Source: Symsagittifera roscoffensis
Lineage: Eukaryota > Xenacoelomorpha > Acoela > Convolutidae
Assembly: GCF_963678635.1 (NCBI RefSeq)
Contig: NC_087065.1
Span: 432,001 to 496,000, forward strand
Reading direction: 5' to 3'
Length of the DNA stretch: 64,000 nt
The first letter of the stretch is position 1, and each line of letters begins with the position of its first letter. The notes below the pieces were generated by a model. It did not search any database, had not been told where the DNA came from, and was given only the letters and a program-made list of their open reading frames with translations. The position numbers were made by a program, and so were the translations under genes. Of this stretch, positions 32,756-44,090 are shown piece after piece.

Positions 32756-34658
32756 ATGGACTGGGTTCCGTAGCTCTGAACCACTGTCCAGACTTCCTCC
32801 ATGAAGGTTACTCTTTCCAATCTGCACCCCGTCCTATTCTCATGGTCTTGCTGATGTACCTCCCACTCTTCTTCGGGTAATGTTCCCAAGAAGGGTACTC
32901 TGGCAGCGCCTTCTATCCTCCTTCTCCTTGGTAAATCCATGATGAGTCTTTGTTCATTGTCTTTAGAATTGCCCGGAGAGCTGCTCTCCGGCAAATTCGG
33001 TTTCATTTCCGCAAAAGCTGACGGAGGCTCCAGTGTCGAAGTACCTTCGTTTGCTGGTTCAGCCGTTTCCAACGCCTCTGCGTTGTTTTCAAAGTCATTG
33101 AATAAAATGAAACCCAGGCTGGTTATTCCTCCTGTCGATGCTTTATCATCCTCCTTCTCTGCTTGATCGGGATCCTCTTGCATAGGCTCTTCCGATCGAC
33201 GGCTTCCTCCCTGCCCATCATTTCCTCCTCACGTATCTCTAGATTTTGAAGATCCTTGCTTCTCAGTCTTGGCCACTTCAGGATATTTTGGTATGATTAA
33301 TCTGCCAGCAGATTCACCTTCCTCTTCTCCATGGACCACTTTGATTTCCTCATAGCCGAAGGGTGCCAGGAAGGTTCTCGTCTGCAACGTTCCTCCCACT
33401 GTTAACTCTTGTTTCACATTGGTCAGAATCAGGGAGGCCTCAGGTAATTCGGCTCTGCCTCTCATCCTCATAGGCGCTAGGTTTAATTCCATCCATTCCG
33501 TGTCAAACTCTTCAGGCTTCGGAGTCGCGGCATTGCTTATGCGCCTTCTCGTCGCTTGATCCGCGTAAGCAAATCGCGTGTACTGTAACACTGCGGCATT
33601 TCTACCCACAAAACACGGATCCATCGTTTCGGAGAATTTCGCTACCCTCCTTTCATTGGTCTCAAGCGCTCTCAATCTAGGAGTTTGTATTACGGAGACT
33701 GCTCCGAGCAACGTCCTTCTTATCAAAGGGAACTCAGGGATTCCCTCTGGTAGCTTCTCGTAATCATCCCAGTCTTTCGTCTATTCCCTCACATTGTGGT
33801 ATGCCGCAGTTAGACGAGGAAATCTTGCTATCTCACCATTCGACTTGTCATAGGGCCTTAGATTCCAGAGCTTCGGAAATACTTCAATGTGCCCTCTCTC
33901 TACTTCTCCCATACGATCACGGAACTGATCATCAAAGTTGACGACCGTCATTTCTGGCTCTGCTATCTCTCCAAACAACAGATCTCATGAGTTCTCGCAA
34001 AACATGTTGCTCACACCAGTTCAGCACACTGCTGATCCACTGCTTATATGAGGTTCAGGTGCAGCACCGACCTCCTGTACGCTTCCACCTTAACATCAGG
34101 GAACGCAAACGTGACTGCTGGTCCATAGATCACTGTCACAAAATCGGTGGCCCCTCTGATCAGCGCTAAGGGATTGGTCCTCATAGCTAAGCTTAGATCA
34201 GTTAGCAGAGGCATGCCCCCGACATGTCGTCTCACGTCTTCCTCCCTCTTAATCGTCTCATCCTCTCCTGTTCCAAAGCGAGTCTGATTCAAGAGGTACT
34301 GGATAAGAGTATGTCTCAGATCTCTTATCTTATTCCACGAATCCGTGGCTTTCTTCACATCAAATTTCTTCACATTCTCTCTCATCTGCTCTGGGTAACG
34401 TGCCAGGTTCATCAGTCCTCCCAAGTTTCCATGGGTTATAGAAGTCCATGTAACCGCCAGTTCTGAACTCCTTCGGTGAGCAGTACTACCGGTCCTTTCA
34501 CAAAGTTTTCTGCTCCAAACGTCACCAACAAGGCTAGTAGTTCAACGATTGATACTTCCACTACTGTTTGGAGGAATTCTTTTATCAAGTATCGAGAGAG
34601 TTTTGTGTAGAATTTTGCCAAGAAGGACGCGGTCCATCCGGCTCCCAGCCCTTTCAGC
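32756..34658 (-). pseudogene. Tandem unit 2
   Basis: A 1903-bp unit with the shared stop near 33,781. It is closest to unit 3 and has a private GACTTG variant near 33,842. Confidence 0.8.
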
Positions 34659-36413
34659 ATGGACTGGGTTCCGTAGCTCTGAACCACTGTCCAGACTTCC
34701 TCCATGAAGGCTACTCTTTCCAATCTGCACCCCGTCCTATTCTCATGGTCTTGCTGATGTACCTCCCACTCTTCTTCGGGTAATGTTCCCAAGAAGGGTA
34801 CTCTGGCAGCGCCTTCTATCCTCCTTCTCCTTGGTGAATCCATGATGAGTCTTTGTTCATTGTCTTTAGAATTGCCCGGAGAGCTGCTCTCCGGCAAATT
34901 CGGTTTCATTTCCGCAAAAGCTGACGGAGGCTCCAGTGTCGAAGTACCTTCGTTTGCTGGTTCAGTAGTTTCCAACGCCTCTGCGTTGTTTTCAAAGTCA
35001 TTGAATAAAATGAAACCCAGGCTGGTTATTCCTCCTGTCGATGCTTTATCATCCTCCTTCTCTGCTTGATCGGGATCCTCTTGCATAGGCTCTTCCGATC
35101 GACGGCTTCCTCCCTGCCCATCATTTCCTCCTCACGTATCTCTAGATTTTGAGGATCCTTGCTTCTCAGTCTTGGCCACTTCAGGATATTTTGGTATGAT
35201 TAATCTGCCAGCAGATTCACCTTCCTCTTCTCCATGGACCACTTTGATTTCCTCATAGCCGAAGGGTGCCAGGAAGGTTCTCGTCTGCAACGTTCCTCCC
35301 ACTGTTAACTCCTGTTTCACATTGGTCAAAATCAGGGAGGCCTCAGGTAATTCGGCTCTGCCTCTCATCCTCATAGGCGCTAGGTTGAATTCCATCCATT
35401 CCGTATCAAACTCTTCAGGCTTCGGAGTCGCGGCATTGCTTATGCGCCTTCTCGTCGCTTGATCCGTGTAAGCAAATCGCGTGTACTGTAACACTGCGGC
35501 ATTTCTACCCACAAAACACGGATCCATCGTTTCGGAGAATTTCGCTACCCTCCTTTCATTGGTCTCAAGCGCTCTCAATCTAGGAGTTTGTATTACGGAG
35601 ACTGCTCCGAGCAACGTCCTTCTTATCAAAGGGAATTCAGGGATTCCCTCTGGTAGCTTCTCGTAATCATCCCAGTCTTTCGTCTATTCCCTCACGACCG
35701 TCATTTCTGGCTCTGCTATCTCTCCAAACAACAGATCTCATGAGTTCTCGCAAAACATGTTGCTCACACCAGTTCAGCACACTGCTGATCCACTGCTGAT
35801 ATGAGGTTCAGGTGCAGCACCGACCTCCTGTACGCTTCCACCTTAACATCAGGGAACGCAAACGTGACTGCTGGTCCATAGATCACTGTCACAAAATCGG
35901 TGGCCCCTCTGATCAGCGCTAAGGGATTGGTCCTCATAGCTAAGCTTAGATCAGTTAGCAGAGGCATGCCCCCGACATGTCGTCTCACGTCTTCCTCCCT
36001 CTTAATCGTCTCATCCTCTCCTGTTCCAAAGCGAGTCTGATTCAAGAGGTACTGGATAAGAGTATGTCTCAGATCTCTTATCTTATTCCACGAATCCGTG
36101 GCTTTCTTCACATCAAATTTCTTCACATTCTCTGTCATCTGCTCTGGGTAACGTGCCAGGTTCATCAGTCCTCCCAAGTTTCCATGGGTTATAGAAGTCC
36201 ATGTAACCGCAAGTTCTGAACTCCTTCGGTGAGCAGTACTACCGGTCCTTTAACAAAGTTTTCTGCTCCAAACGTCACCATCAAGGCTAGTAGTTCAACG
36301 ATTGATACTTCCACCTCCTGTTTGGAGGAATTTTTTTTATCAAGTATCGAGAGAGTTTTGTGTAGAATTTTGCCAAGATGGACGCGGTCCATCCGGCTCC
36401 CAGCCATTTCAGC
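34659..36413 (-). pseudogene. Tandem unit 1 (5'-most in the element) with a 150-bp deletion
   Basis: The unit is ~150 bp shorter: at 35,694 CCCTCAC joins GACCGTCATTTCTGG directly, removing the segment with the PKLWNLRP motif of module 4. Its left end continues into the unamplified N-terminal part of module 3, so it contains the ancestral left junction. Confidence 0.8.
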
Positions 36414-36772
36414 ATGCTATCAGTCCGTTCAAAGCCTTCTTCTCCCTTCACCTTCTCAGTCCAGAAAGTTTCCAGGGTAACTTTGCACACTCTGTTTACA
36501 AACTCGGCTGCCTTTTCCTCGGCTTTTTCGGCCAGGTTCACCTCCTTTACAAGGTAGGCATGGATCTTCCTGATCATCACTGGGCCTTGCTCAAAAGCAT
36601 CCGCGCCCAATGCCGCTACTCGGGGAGTTAGATGTAGCCACTGGTTAGCTTCTGGTTTGGTTTTAAAAACCATCGCCTCCAAGTGAGCTCTGGTATCCTT
36701 GGAGTTATTTCTTCTCTCTCCTTCTCCTTTTATGTCCATTCCTCGGAACCATAAGATATTCGACATCGCCAC
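36287..36772 (-). pseudogene. Module 3 N-terminal part of element 3
   Basis: The minus-strand frame (161 codons) holds NILWFRGMD, MVFKTKPEANQWLHLTPR, KIHAYLVKEVNLAEKAEEKA and FERTDSMLKWLGAGWTAS, the natural single-copy context of the GLGAGW-type junction. A frameshift at ~36,325 (run of T) ends it. Confidence 0.6.
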
Positions 36773-36894
36773 AATTACTCAATGGCCGTCATCTATTCCT
36801 GGCTTCATTTTGAGCTGTCGACTGAAGTTGGACAGTTCCAACCCCAGCACCTCGTCCAACACTAGCATATGTAGTGAGTGGTCCTTGAATCCGC

Positions 36895-38010
36895 TCATTG
36901 CGTTCGAGATATCCGACCACACCCTGCCGGTTGTTCGGCCCTGAGTGGTCTCAGATTCTCCATCTCTATCTCGCGATTTGGGGCCGATATGATTACATCA
37001 TATTTCCCTTCTGAGAGCAAAGCCACAATCGCATACACGTATTTTAGTCCATCCGGGAGACGTGCATGCCCCGGAGACAGCGCGAACACGGCTCTCGGTG
37101 TCATCTTGGTGAAGAAACCTTCTTTCAGGGTATCCACTACTTCGGGTAAATGGCCATTGATGCCAGCAAACACAATTGTGATTGGGTTCATCTCTGTCTG
37201 TCTTTGTACCCCAATCGCCATTGACACGGATTGCATTAGATCCAGATCGACCGCTGCCAACATTATAACGTCCTGCCAAACCAGAGACTTTCAAGTGTGC
37301 ACGAAGTCTGAATTCGCTACTATCATAATCTTGGCCTTCCTCAATTCTGCCTTGTCATACGCGGCAAAGATGGTCTCATCTTTCTTTATCGCTTTCAACC
37401 CGCTGTATCTTTGGACATCACCTTCTTGATTCACTTGTTTCGGGTATACTCTTTCTTTCACATGACCTGGGGGTGTCTTCAGCTGCCTTAACATCTTTAC
37501 ATGTTGTCCAATCGGCGCCCTCGTTATCAGAAATCTTCCCGGTCTCTCTTCTCGATTCCCCTCATCGTGATTCAGTCTTACATCTTGTAACGGCCTTGCA
37601 TTCACTGAGCCCATCGTGTTATTAGAGGGCAGTCCCTCTAGGCCGGCAAACCTCAAGGCAGTTGTAGAGCTGATGTTTATGCCAGCCGCTATCAACCAGT
37701 CCACTCCTGTTAACGAGTACAACCCAATGACCGATAACCTTGCTCCGTTCAGCATCCTCATGGCATCCGCTGCGAAGATCACTGTCTGAAGGTTCAGTTT
37801 CATCAGGTCATCCTTGTATATGTGCCATGGAGAAGGTATTGGCCTCGACCACATTAGAGAGCTCCTGTTTGGACGTCGCTCCTCTCGACTGGTGCTCGTT
37901 GTCTCAGATCTCGAATCCGATCTAGAAGTGCTGGTCGTTTCCGCTGTCGAGTTGACAGGTCCTAATCTTCGTCTAGGGTTGATGGTCCTCCTCATGGGCG
38001 CTTCTCCCAA
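36895..38010 (-). pseudogene. Module 2 of element 3 (possible second SGNH-like fold)
   Basis: Frames 38,010-37,291 and 37,263-36,895. The first has LSVIGLYSLTGVDWLIAAGI and IMIVANSDFVH; the second has the strand ITIVFAGINGHLP, then RAVFALSPGHARLPDGLKYVY. The first frame ends at a TGA codon (37,291-37,293) that is a sense codon in element 2. The strands are spaced as in SGNH hydrolases (Ser after the first strand, G-x-N after the third), but this is a tentative reading. Confidence 0.5.
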
Positions 38011-39216
38011 TCAATCTCGTACATCTGTTCTGTGCCCGAGTTCGCTGGAGCTTTGCGGCTTATAGATGGTCACGGCTGGGACCGCTCCCAAGCGTGTTTC
38101 CAGGTTAGGAGGCAAAAAGGTGGTAATTGTCGGTTCGTTAGATACTCCCTCTTCCCTCAGCACTCCCGTGTCAAAGAGTTCTACTTCCAACTCTTCCAAT
38201 CGCTCTTGGAAGACTCTGTTCAATCAAGCCTGTCCTTCTATGCTATCCAAGTGAATGCCATCAGTGGTCAGCCTGGCCTGATCCATAGCCCTCAGCTCGT
38301 GTTCGATATCCATAAGGATCACCCTTCCGGCATACTGACTTGCAAGATTCCTCAGGATGTTGTTCCACCTGATCACTCCTTCGTTGTGTCTTCTCCCTGT
38401 TGCAGTCAATGTCCTCGTGTTCATTGGCACAGTGCAAACGGTCAGTACCGCGCAGTTGAACTTCATTTCTCGAGGCCTCAACAGCTCCATGGGGGACTGC
38501 CCACGAGGAACACTCCTTGCAGCTATCACTTTTTCAACGGCTGTAGTCAATGCCACCCGTTCCGATTGCTCCTTGTAGTCCCACCTCAAGCGTTCAATTT
38601 CTTCAGCCTGCTTTTTGTTGCAGTCTTCAAACAATTTCTTCCACATGTCTCTGTCGTCCTCCGTAATGAGCATGGTTTTAGTCACTTCATCCAGCTCCTT
38701 CCTGGTCCTTTCCAGCTCATCTTGCATCCCATCTAGATCTTGCATGGTTTGGTTCGTTTGAACCCCTTGTTCTGCTCTCGCCCTCTTTGGTGGCACAGCT
38801 ATTCTCAATGGTGAACTAGACGAGGCAGCCTCGCTGTTCATCTCTTGATGCCTTCTCCTCAGACCAGGCTTGGGCTTGGAGGGCCTAGGCTTCTCACCTG
38901 GTTGTTAGGTCCTAGAACTTCACAATCCAGGCTCGTTCGCCAAGTCACTCCCTGAGAGAGCCCCATTTCTCCACCTCATGTTCGGGCGGTCTAGTACTCC
39001 CCTCTCTCCGTATGCTGCAATCAATAGGACATCAGTGGGGCGGTCCCCACGGTTGTCATGCCCCAAGATGTTTATCAGGGCGGTCAGCAACATGACAACC
39101 TCTGGGTCCTCCAGAGTCAAGTCTCGATCCATTAGCCGACGATAGATCGCATCTACCATCGGTCCTACATAGGCCTCTGCCAGGTCCATCAATTCATCCA
39201 AGTTGAAGTTAACCAT
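38011..39216 (-). pseudogene. SGNH-bearing N-terminal part of the second ORF, element 3 (internally deleted)
   Basis: An ATG at 39,216 starts the helical domain (MVNFNLDELMDLAE, ALINILGHDNRGDRPTD). A frame change near 38,920 leads to a basic segment and a coiled coil (38,841-38,224). The SGNH blocks I-III are deleted; only the strand AVLTVCTVPMN and block V TDGIHLDS with its His remain. A TGA at 38,224-38,226 follows IEGQA and sits where element 1 has Trp (GRRWIND). Frame 38,223-38,011 continues with NRVFQERLEELEVELF. Confidence 0.65.
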
Positions 39217-39590
39217 TCTTTTTTCAGTTTCGATTCGATTTGATTCAATGACTTGACTCAAGTGAGTAATGAAATGATCAATCAGAATCTAGAAAAGAGA
39301 TCACGGATATCACACTTGTCCGTTCTACCTTAGCTTCCGTTAAAATTTATTTAAAACAGTCTGATAAAAAGATTTTGATCCGAAAAATTATTTAAATCAA
39401 TCGGTCTCTAAAATTTTGGAACTCGACCTAAGATTGGACAGTCCAAACTTTGGATCTATTCCTAAGTTCGTTATTCAGTTGTTCGTGGTCACTAACTCCT
39501 TCTTACCCAGGACCTTAATAAAATAACACATAACATAACATAACACACATTACCTACTTTAGTTGACACCCTCTTGCATGTCACCTTAAC
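39217..39590 (-). other. Spacer between pol and second ORF, element 3
   Basis: No ORF. It contains the conserved GATTCTGATTGATCA block (39,289-39,275) and the AT-rich TGTGTTATGTTA motifs near 39,520-39,550, matching element 2 in reverse complement. Confidence 0.6.
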
Positions 39591-40080
39591 TCAGCCTATA
39601 CTTAAGTAATATTTCTTATTTAAGTATAATTGTATATTAGAATCAGAGACGATTACGTGTATGAGCGCGTACAGTTCTCGAGGATGCAGCCGTCCTCTGT
39701 TCGGGTCGTACACTGGATGGAAGCGAAAGCTCCTTCACATCCCTTTCCACGAGGAAGTCTCTCAATCCCGTCAAGGACAAAACTAGGTTTTCCGGATCCA
39801 CGTGCCGCTTCTCCGTCGCCCGTGTCGCTAAGAAATATAGGTATTTTCCCGGTATCTGTGAAGCCGCCGGAGGCAAGGCTGCTACGCCCCCTATTCCTGG
39901 TATTTGCTTCCAAAGGAATTCTATGTTTTTATATTCTCTCTTAAAATCTGCTGCTAACGCTGTCTTAAAACTCATGTCTGCTGTGACTGCTATCGCACAT
40001 GTTCTATCTGTGAGTATGAAATGGCTATCTTACAATATTATGCTACTAGAAAATTCATTTGGTAAGTAAAATATGATTCA
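39591..40080 (-). pseudogene. Macro domain of element 3 (broken)
   Basis: The frame 39,975-39,643 reads FKTALAADFKREYKNIEFLW, IPGKYLYFLATRATEKRHV and LVLSLTGLRDFLVERDVKEL, the same order as in element 1. A 4-bp insertion near 39,717 shifts the last part. The final TGA of the domain is at 39,593-39,591. The start lies upstream in another frame near 40,060. Confidence 0.7.
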
Positions 40081-41268
40081 ACTACCCTCCCTATGTCAGG
40101 TTTCTTTGGTTTTTCGCCTGTTTCTGCTTCTAAATCCCCTGTCTCTCTTGCTTTTCTAAATTTTTTTACTAAAAAATTTTCAGTGTGGGTAAGTCCTTCC
40201 CCCACTACCCGGACAAAATATCCATCGACGTCCCCGTCGATCGCATACCGGGTATCAAGTCGAGATTGGAAGCCGGAATGAGTAGTTTCCCATCCTGGGC
40301 AGCCCAGGAAGGATCTTCTCGTTCGGTTTTTCCTGTATTTCATGCTTTCCACGATCTTCATCTTGAATCGTGACACTGGTCTCCTTTGGGTCCGACGTCA
40401 TTTCGTTTAGCCATTCCAAGACACGCAGATTCGTCAACTCTTGTTCGTAGGATTGCTGTTGCCTGTCGTCGAATTATACCTCGGGTTTCGACCGGTCATC
40501 GACCCACTCATCGTCGTGATCATCGACTATGTCAATGTCCTGTGACACAGTTATTTCTTCTAGACCCACCACTTCTTCCCTTATCTTCTTTAGGTTTATC
40601 CTGTCCACTACAAAATCGTCGCCGTAAGGGTTATATTTCTTCTTGGATCTTGTCCTGTCATTTTGACGAGTCTGTATCGTGAACGGAAGATCCGGTTCCA
40701 AGTTCTTGCGAACCTCCCTTTGTTCTGGGTCCTACCAGTCCTCTTCTGCGTAGGCTAAAGTTTTATCGTCTGCTTCAATCACCTCATTTGGGTCCAGGTC
40801 CAGTNNNNNNNNNNNNNNNNNNNNNNNNNNNNNNNNNNNNNNNNNNNNNNNNNNNNNNNNNNNNNNNNNNNNNNNNNNNNNNNNNNNNNNNNNNNNNNNN
40901 NNNNNNNNNNNNNNNNNNNNNNNNNNNNNNNNNNNNNNNNNNNNNNNNNNNNNNNNNNNNNNNNNNNNNNNNNNNNNNNNNNNNNNNNNNNNNNNNNNNN
41001 NNNNACACCAGTCTTCTGTCGAAGGGTTTTGTGGCTTAATGTTTTCATAATGAGCGGCTCGGCCAGTGCTCAGTATATACAAGCGTCCCTCCTGGTGCAC
41101 CTCCGTAATCAAGAAGGGTCCCTTCAACTTTTTAGGCCTTTTTTCGTTCCTTTCGGTGGTATGACGTTCTGAAATACCCATACAGAGTCCCCTACCGAAT
41201 AAGCTTTTGCACCAGCTGCTCTCTTGTCAAATCTTTTCCTCTGCCTTGACTGTGCCTGCTGAGTATTT
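40081..41268 (-). pseudogene. Integrase C-terminal region and linker of element 3, interrupted by a gap
   Basis: From the fold-back junction leftwards: NTQQAQSRQRKRFDKRA and AYSVGDSVWVFQ (41,268-41,150), then the GPY/F part KGPFLITEVHQEGRLYILST with a shift near 41,140. The N gap follows, then the acidic linker KKKYNPYGDDFVVDRI (40,701-40,474) and broken frames to 40,081. Pieces match element 2 closely. The part missing in the gap should be the segment after EDWC. Confidence 0.7.
40805..41004. other. Assembly gap of 200 N
   Basis: Exactly 200 N, the size often used for gaps of unknown length. Sequence on both sides belongs to element 3 on the minus strand, so the gap is inside the element and not at the fold-back junction. 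Confidence 0.95.
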
Positions 41269-41277
41269 TTATGATTA
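41262..41277. other. Fold-back junction between elements 3 and 2
   Basis: Left of ~41,269 the integrase tail is read on the minus strand, right of it on the plus strand. The two arms start about 75 codons apart in the protein (minus arm at NTQQAQ, plus arm at ITEVHQEGR), so the junction is asymmetric, with part of the repeat present only on the minus arm. Confidence 0.8.
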
Positions 41278-42707
41278 CGGAGGTGCACCAGGAAGGACGA
41301 TGGAATATACTGAGCACTGGCCGAGCCAATCATTACGAAAACATTAAGCCACACAACCCACCGACAGAAGACTGGTGTATACCTGCAGACATGGAAGAAG
41401 GGGATTATCTAATGATGGACCCTGCTTGTGAGGTCAACGAGAAGGGCACCAGGGAAAAGAACGATGGAAATGAAGTCATAGAGGAAGGAACAAGTACACC
41501 ACTGGACCTGGACCCAAATGAGGTGATTGAAGCAGACGATGTAACTTTAGCCCACGCAGAAGAGGACTGGCAAGACCCAGAACAAAGGGAGGTTCGCAAG
41601 AACTTGGAACCGGATCTTCCGTTCACGATACAGACTCGTCAAAATGACAGGACAAGATCCAAGAAGAAATATAACCCTTACGGCGACGATTTTGTAGTGG
41701 ACAGGGTAGACCTAAAGAAGATAAGAAAAGAAGTAGTGGGTCTAGAAGAAATAACTGTGTCACAGGACATTGACTTAGTCGATGATCACGACGATGAGTG
41801 GGTCAATGACCGGTCGAAACCCGAGGTAGAATTCGACGACAAGCAACAGCAATCATACGAACAAGAGTTGACGAATCTGAGTGTCTTCGAATGGCTGAAC
41901 GAAATGACGTCGGACCCAAAGGAGACCAGTGTCACGATTCAAGATGTGGATCGTGAAAGCATGAAATACAGGAAAACCGAACGAGAAGATCCTTCCTTGG
42001 CTGCCCAGGAGGAGAAACTACTCATTCCGGCTTCAAATCTCGACTTGATACCCGGTATGCGATCGACGGGGACGTCGATGGATATTTTTGTCCGGGTAGT
42101 GGGGGAAGGACTTACCCACACTGAAAATTTTTTAATAAAAATTTTTAGAAAAGCAAGAGAGACAGGGGATTTAGAAGCAGAAACAGGCGAGAAACCAAAG
42201 AAACCTGACATAGGGAGGGTAGTTGAATCATATTTTAACTTACCAAATGAATATTCTAGTAGCATATTGGCAGATAGCGATTTCATACTCACAGATAGAA
42301 CATGTGCGATAGCAGTCACAGCAGACATGAGTTTTAAGACAGCGTTAGCAGCGGATTTTAAGAGAGAATATAAAAACATAGATTTCTTTTGGAAGCAAAG
42401 ACCAGGAATAGGGGTTGTTGCAGCCTTGCCTCCGGCGGCGTCACAGATACCGGGAAAATACCAATGTTTCTTAATGACAAGGGCGACGGAGAAGCGGCAG
42501 GTATAACCGGAAAACCTAGTCCTGTCCTTGACGAGATTGAGAGACTTCCTCGTGGAAAGGAATGTGAAGGAGCTTTCGCTTCCAGTGTACGATCCGAACA
42601 GAGGACGACTGCATCCTCGGGAACTGTACGCGCTCATACACGTAATTTTCTCTGATACTAATATACAAGTATACTTAAATAAGAAACATTACCTAAGTAT
42701 AGGCTGA
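41271..42707 (+). CDS. Integrase C-terminal region fused to a macro domain (element 2)
   Basis: One frame from the GPY/F-type ITEVHQEGR at the junction through the acidic linker (KKKYNPYGDDFVVDRV) and a conserved STGTSMDIFVR patch into the macro domain at ~42,220. It holds RTCAIAVTADMSFKTALAADF, CFLMTRATEKR and, after a single TAA at 42,504-42,506, LVLSLTRLRDFLVERNV, SLPVYDPNRG and LYALIHVIFSD, ending at TGA 42,705-42,707. The uninterrupted 411 codons before the TAA prove that linker and macro domain share one frame with the integrase tail. The start codon at 41,271 is an accident of the junction. Confidence 0.8.
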
Positions 42708-43060
42708 GTTAAGGTGACAAGCAAGAGGGTGTCAGACTAAAGTATGTGTAGTGTGTGATATGTGTGTTATGTTATCTTATGTGTTATGTTATTAAGGTCC
42801 TGGGTAAGAAGGAGTTAGTGACCACGAACAACTGAATAACAATCTTAGGAATAGATCCAAAGTTTGGACTGTCCAATCTTAGGTCGAATTCCAAAATTTT
42901 AGAGACCGATTGATTTTAATAAATTTTAAGATCAAAATCTTTTTATCTGACTGTTTTAAATAAATTTTTAACAAGAAATTAAAGTGAAACGGACAAGTGT
43001 GATATTCGCGACCTCTTTTCGAGATCCTGATTGATCAGTTAATTACTCACTTGAGTCAAA
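42708..43060 (+). other. Spacer between pol and second ORF, element 2
   Basis: No ORF. It has TATGTGTTATGTTA repeats near 42,755-42,792 and the conserved GATCCTGATTGATCA block at 43,023-43,037. A deletion just after (around 43,062) removes the ATG and first ~30 codons of the second ORF as seen in element 3. Confidence 0.6.
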
Positions 43061-44090
43061 TTATTCTATCGTCGGCTAATGGATCGAGACTTCGCTCTGG
43101 AGGACCCAGAGGTTGTCATAATGCTGACCACCCTGATAAACATCTTGGGGCATGATAACTGTGGGGACCGCCCCACTGATGTCCTATTGATTGCAGCATA
43201 CGGAGAGAGGGGAGTACTAGACCGCCCGAACATGAGGTGGAGAAACGGGGCCATCTCAGGGAGTGACTTGGCGAACGAGCCTGGACTGGGAAGTTTTAGG
43301 ACTTATCAACCAGGTGAGATGCCTTTGTCCTCCAAGCCCAAGCCTGGGCTTAGGAGAAGGCATCAAGAGATGAACAGCGAGGCTGCCTCGTCTAGTTCAC
43401 CATTGAGAATAGCTGTGCCACCAAAGAGGGTGAGAGTAGAACAGAGGTTCAAATGATCCAAACCATGCAAGATCTAGATGGGATGAAGGTTGAGCTGGAA
43501 AGGACCAGGAAGGAGCTGGATGAAATGAATAAGACCATGCTCATTACGGAGGACGACAGAGACTTGTGGAAGAGATTGTTTGAAGACGGCAACAAAAAGC
43601 AGGGTGAAGAAATTGAACGCTTGAGGCGGACTACAAGGAGCGATCGGAACGGGTGGCATTGACAACAGCTGTTGTAAAAGTGATAGCTGCAAGGAGTGTT
43701 CCTCGTGGGCAGTCTCCCATGGAGCTGTTGAGGCCTCGAGAAATGAAGTTCAACTGCGCGGTACTGACCGTTTGCACTGTGCCAATGAACACGAGGACAT
43801 TGACTGCAACAGGGAGAAGACACAACGAAGGAGTGATCAGGTGGAACAACATCCTGAGGAATCTTGCAAGTCAGAATGCCGGAAGGATGATCCTTATGGA
43901 TATCGAACATTAGCTGAGGCTATGGATCAGGCCAGGCTGACCACTGACGGCATCCACTTTGATAGCATAGAAGGACAGGCTTGATTGAACAGAGTCTTCC
44001 AAGAGCGATTGGAAGAGTTGGAAGTAGAACTCTTTGACACGGGAGTGCTGAAGGAAGAGGGAGTATCTAACGAGCCGACAAGCGGATGCC
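43061..44090 (+). pseudogene. SGNH-bearing N-terminal part of the second ORF, element 2 (deleted and shifted)
   Basis: Frames 43,079-43,456, 43,453-43,662 and 43,653-43,913 give the helical domain, basic segment, coiled coil and the remnant of the hydrolase (AVLTVCTVPMN; DGIHFDS at ~43,947). It shares the deletion of blocks I-III with element 3, and the same TGA after IEGQA at 43,982-43,984. A private deletion near 44,085 then fuses this part to the middle of module 2. Confidence 0.6.

Larger units (their letters stand above)
27048..36413 (-). repeat. Five-copy tandem array of a ~1.9-kb coding segment in element 3
   Basis: Junctions recur at 28,951, 30,853, 32,756 and 34,659, spaced 1902-1903 bp; the fifth unit is ~150 bp shorter. 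Each unit runs from module 3 (GLGAGWTASF) through module 4 and the acidic linker to the middle of module 6 (SYGTQSMLK) and then jumps back to GLGAGWTASF. Elements 1 and 2 have a single copy. The units are nearly identical. Differences are point substitutions plus one deletion. Confidence 0.95.
21905..41268 (-). mobile_element. Element 3: giant Ty3/Gypsy-like element, 5'-truncated, minus strand
   Basis: Read on the minus strand, it starts inside the integrase C-terminal region at about 41,268. It passes through a 200-N gap, a macro domain, a spacer, the post-pol block, a 3' UTR with hairpin, and a 3' LTR at 22,778-21,905. gag, protease, RT and the integrase core are absent. The post-pol block is inflated by a five-copy 1.9-kb tandem array. 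It is far closer to element 2 than to element 1, and shares with it a deletion in the SGNH region and a nonsense codon. Many stops show that it is not intact. Confidence 0.85.
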
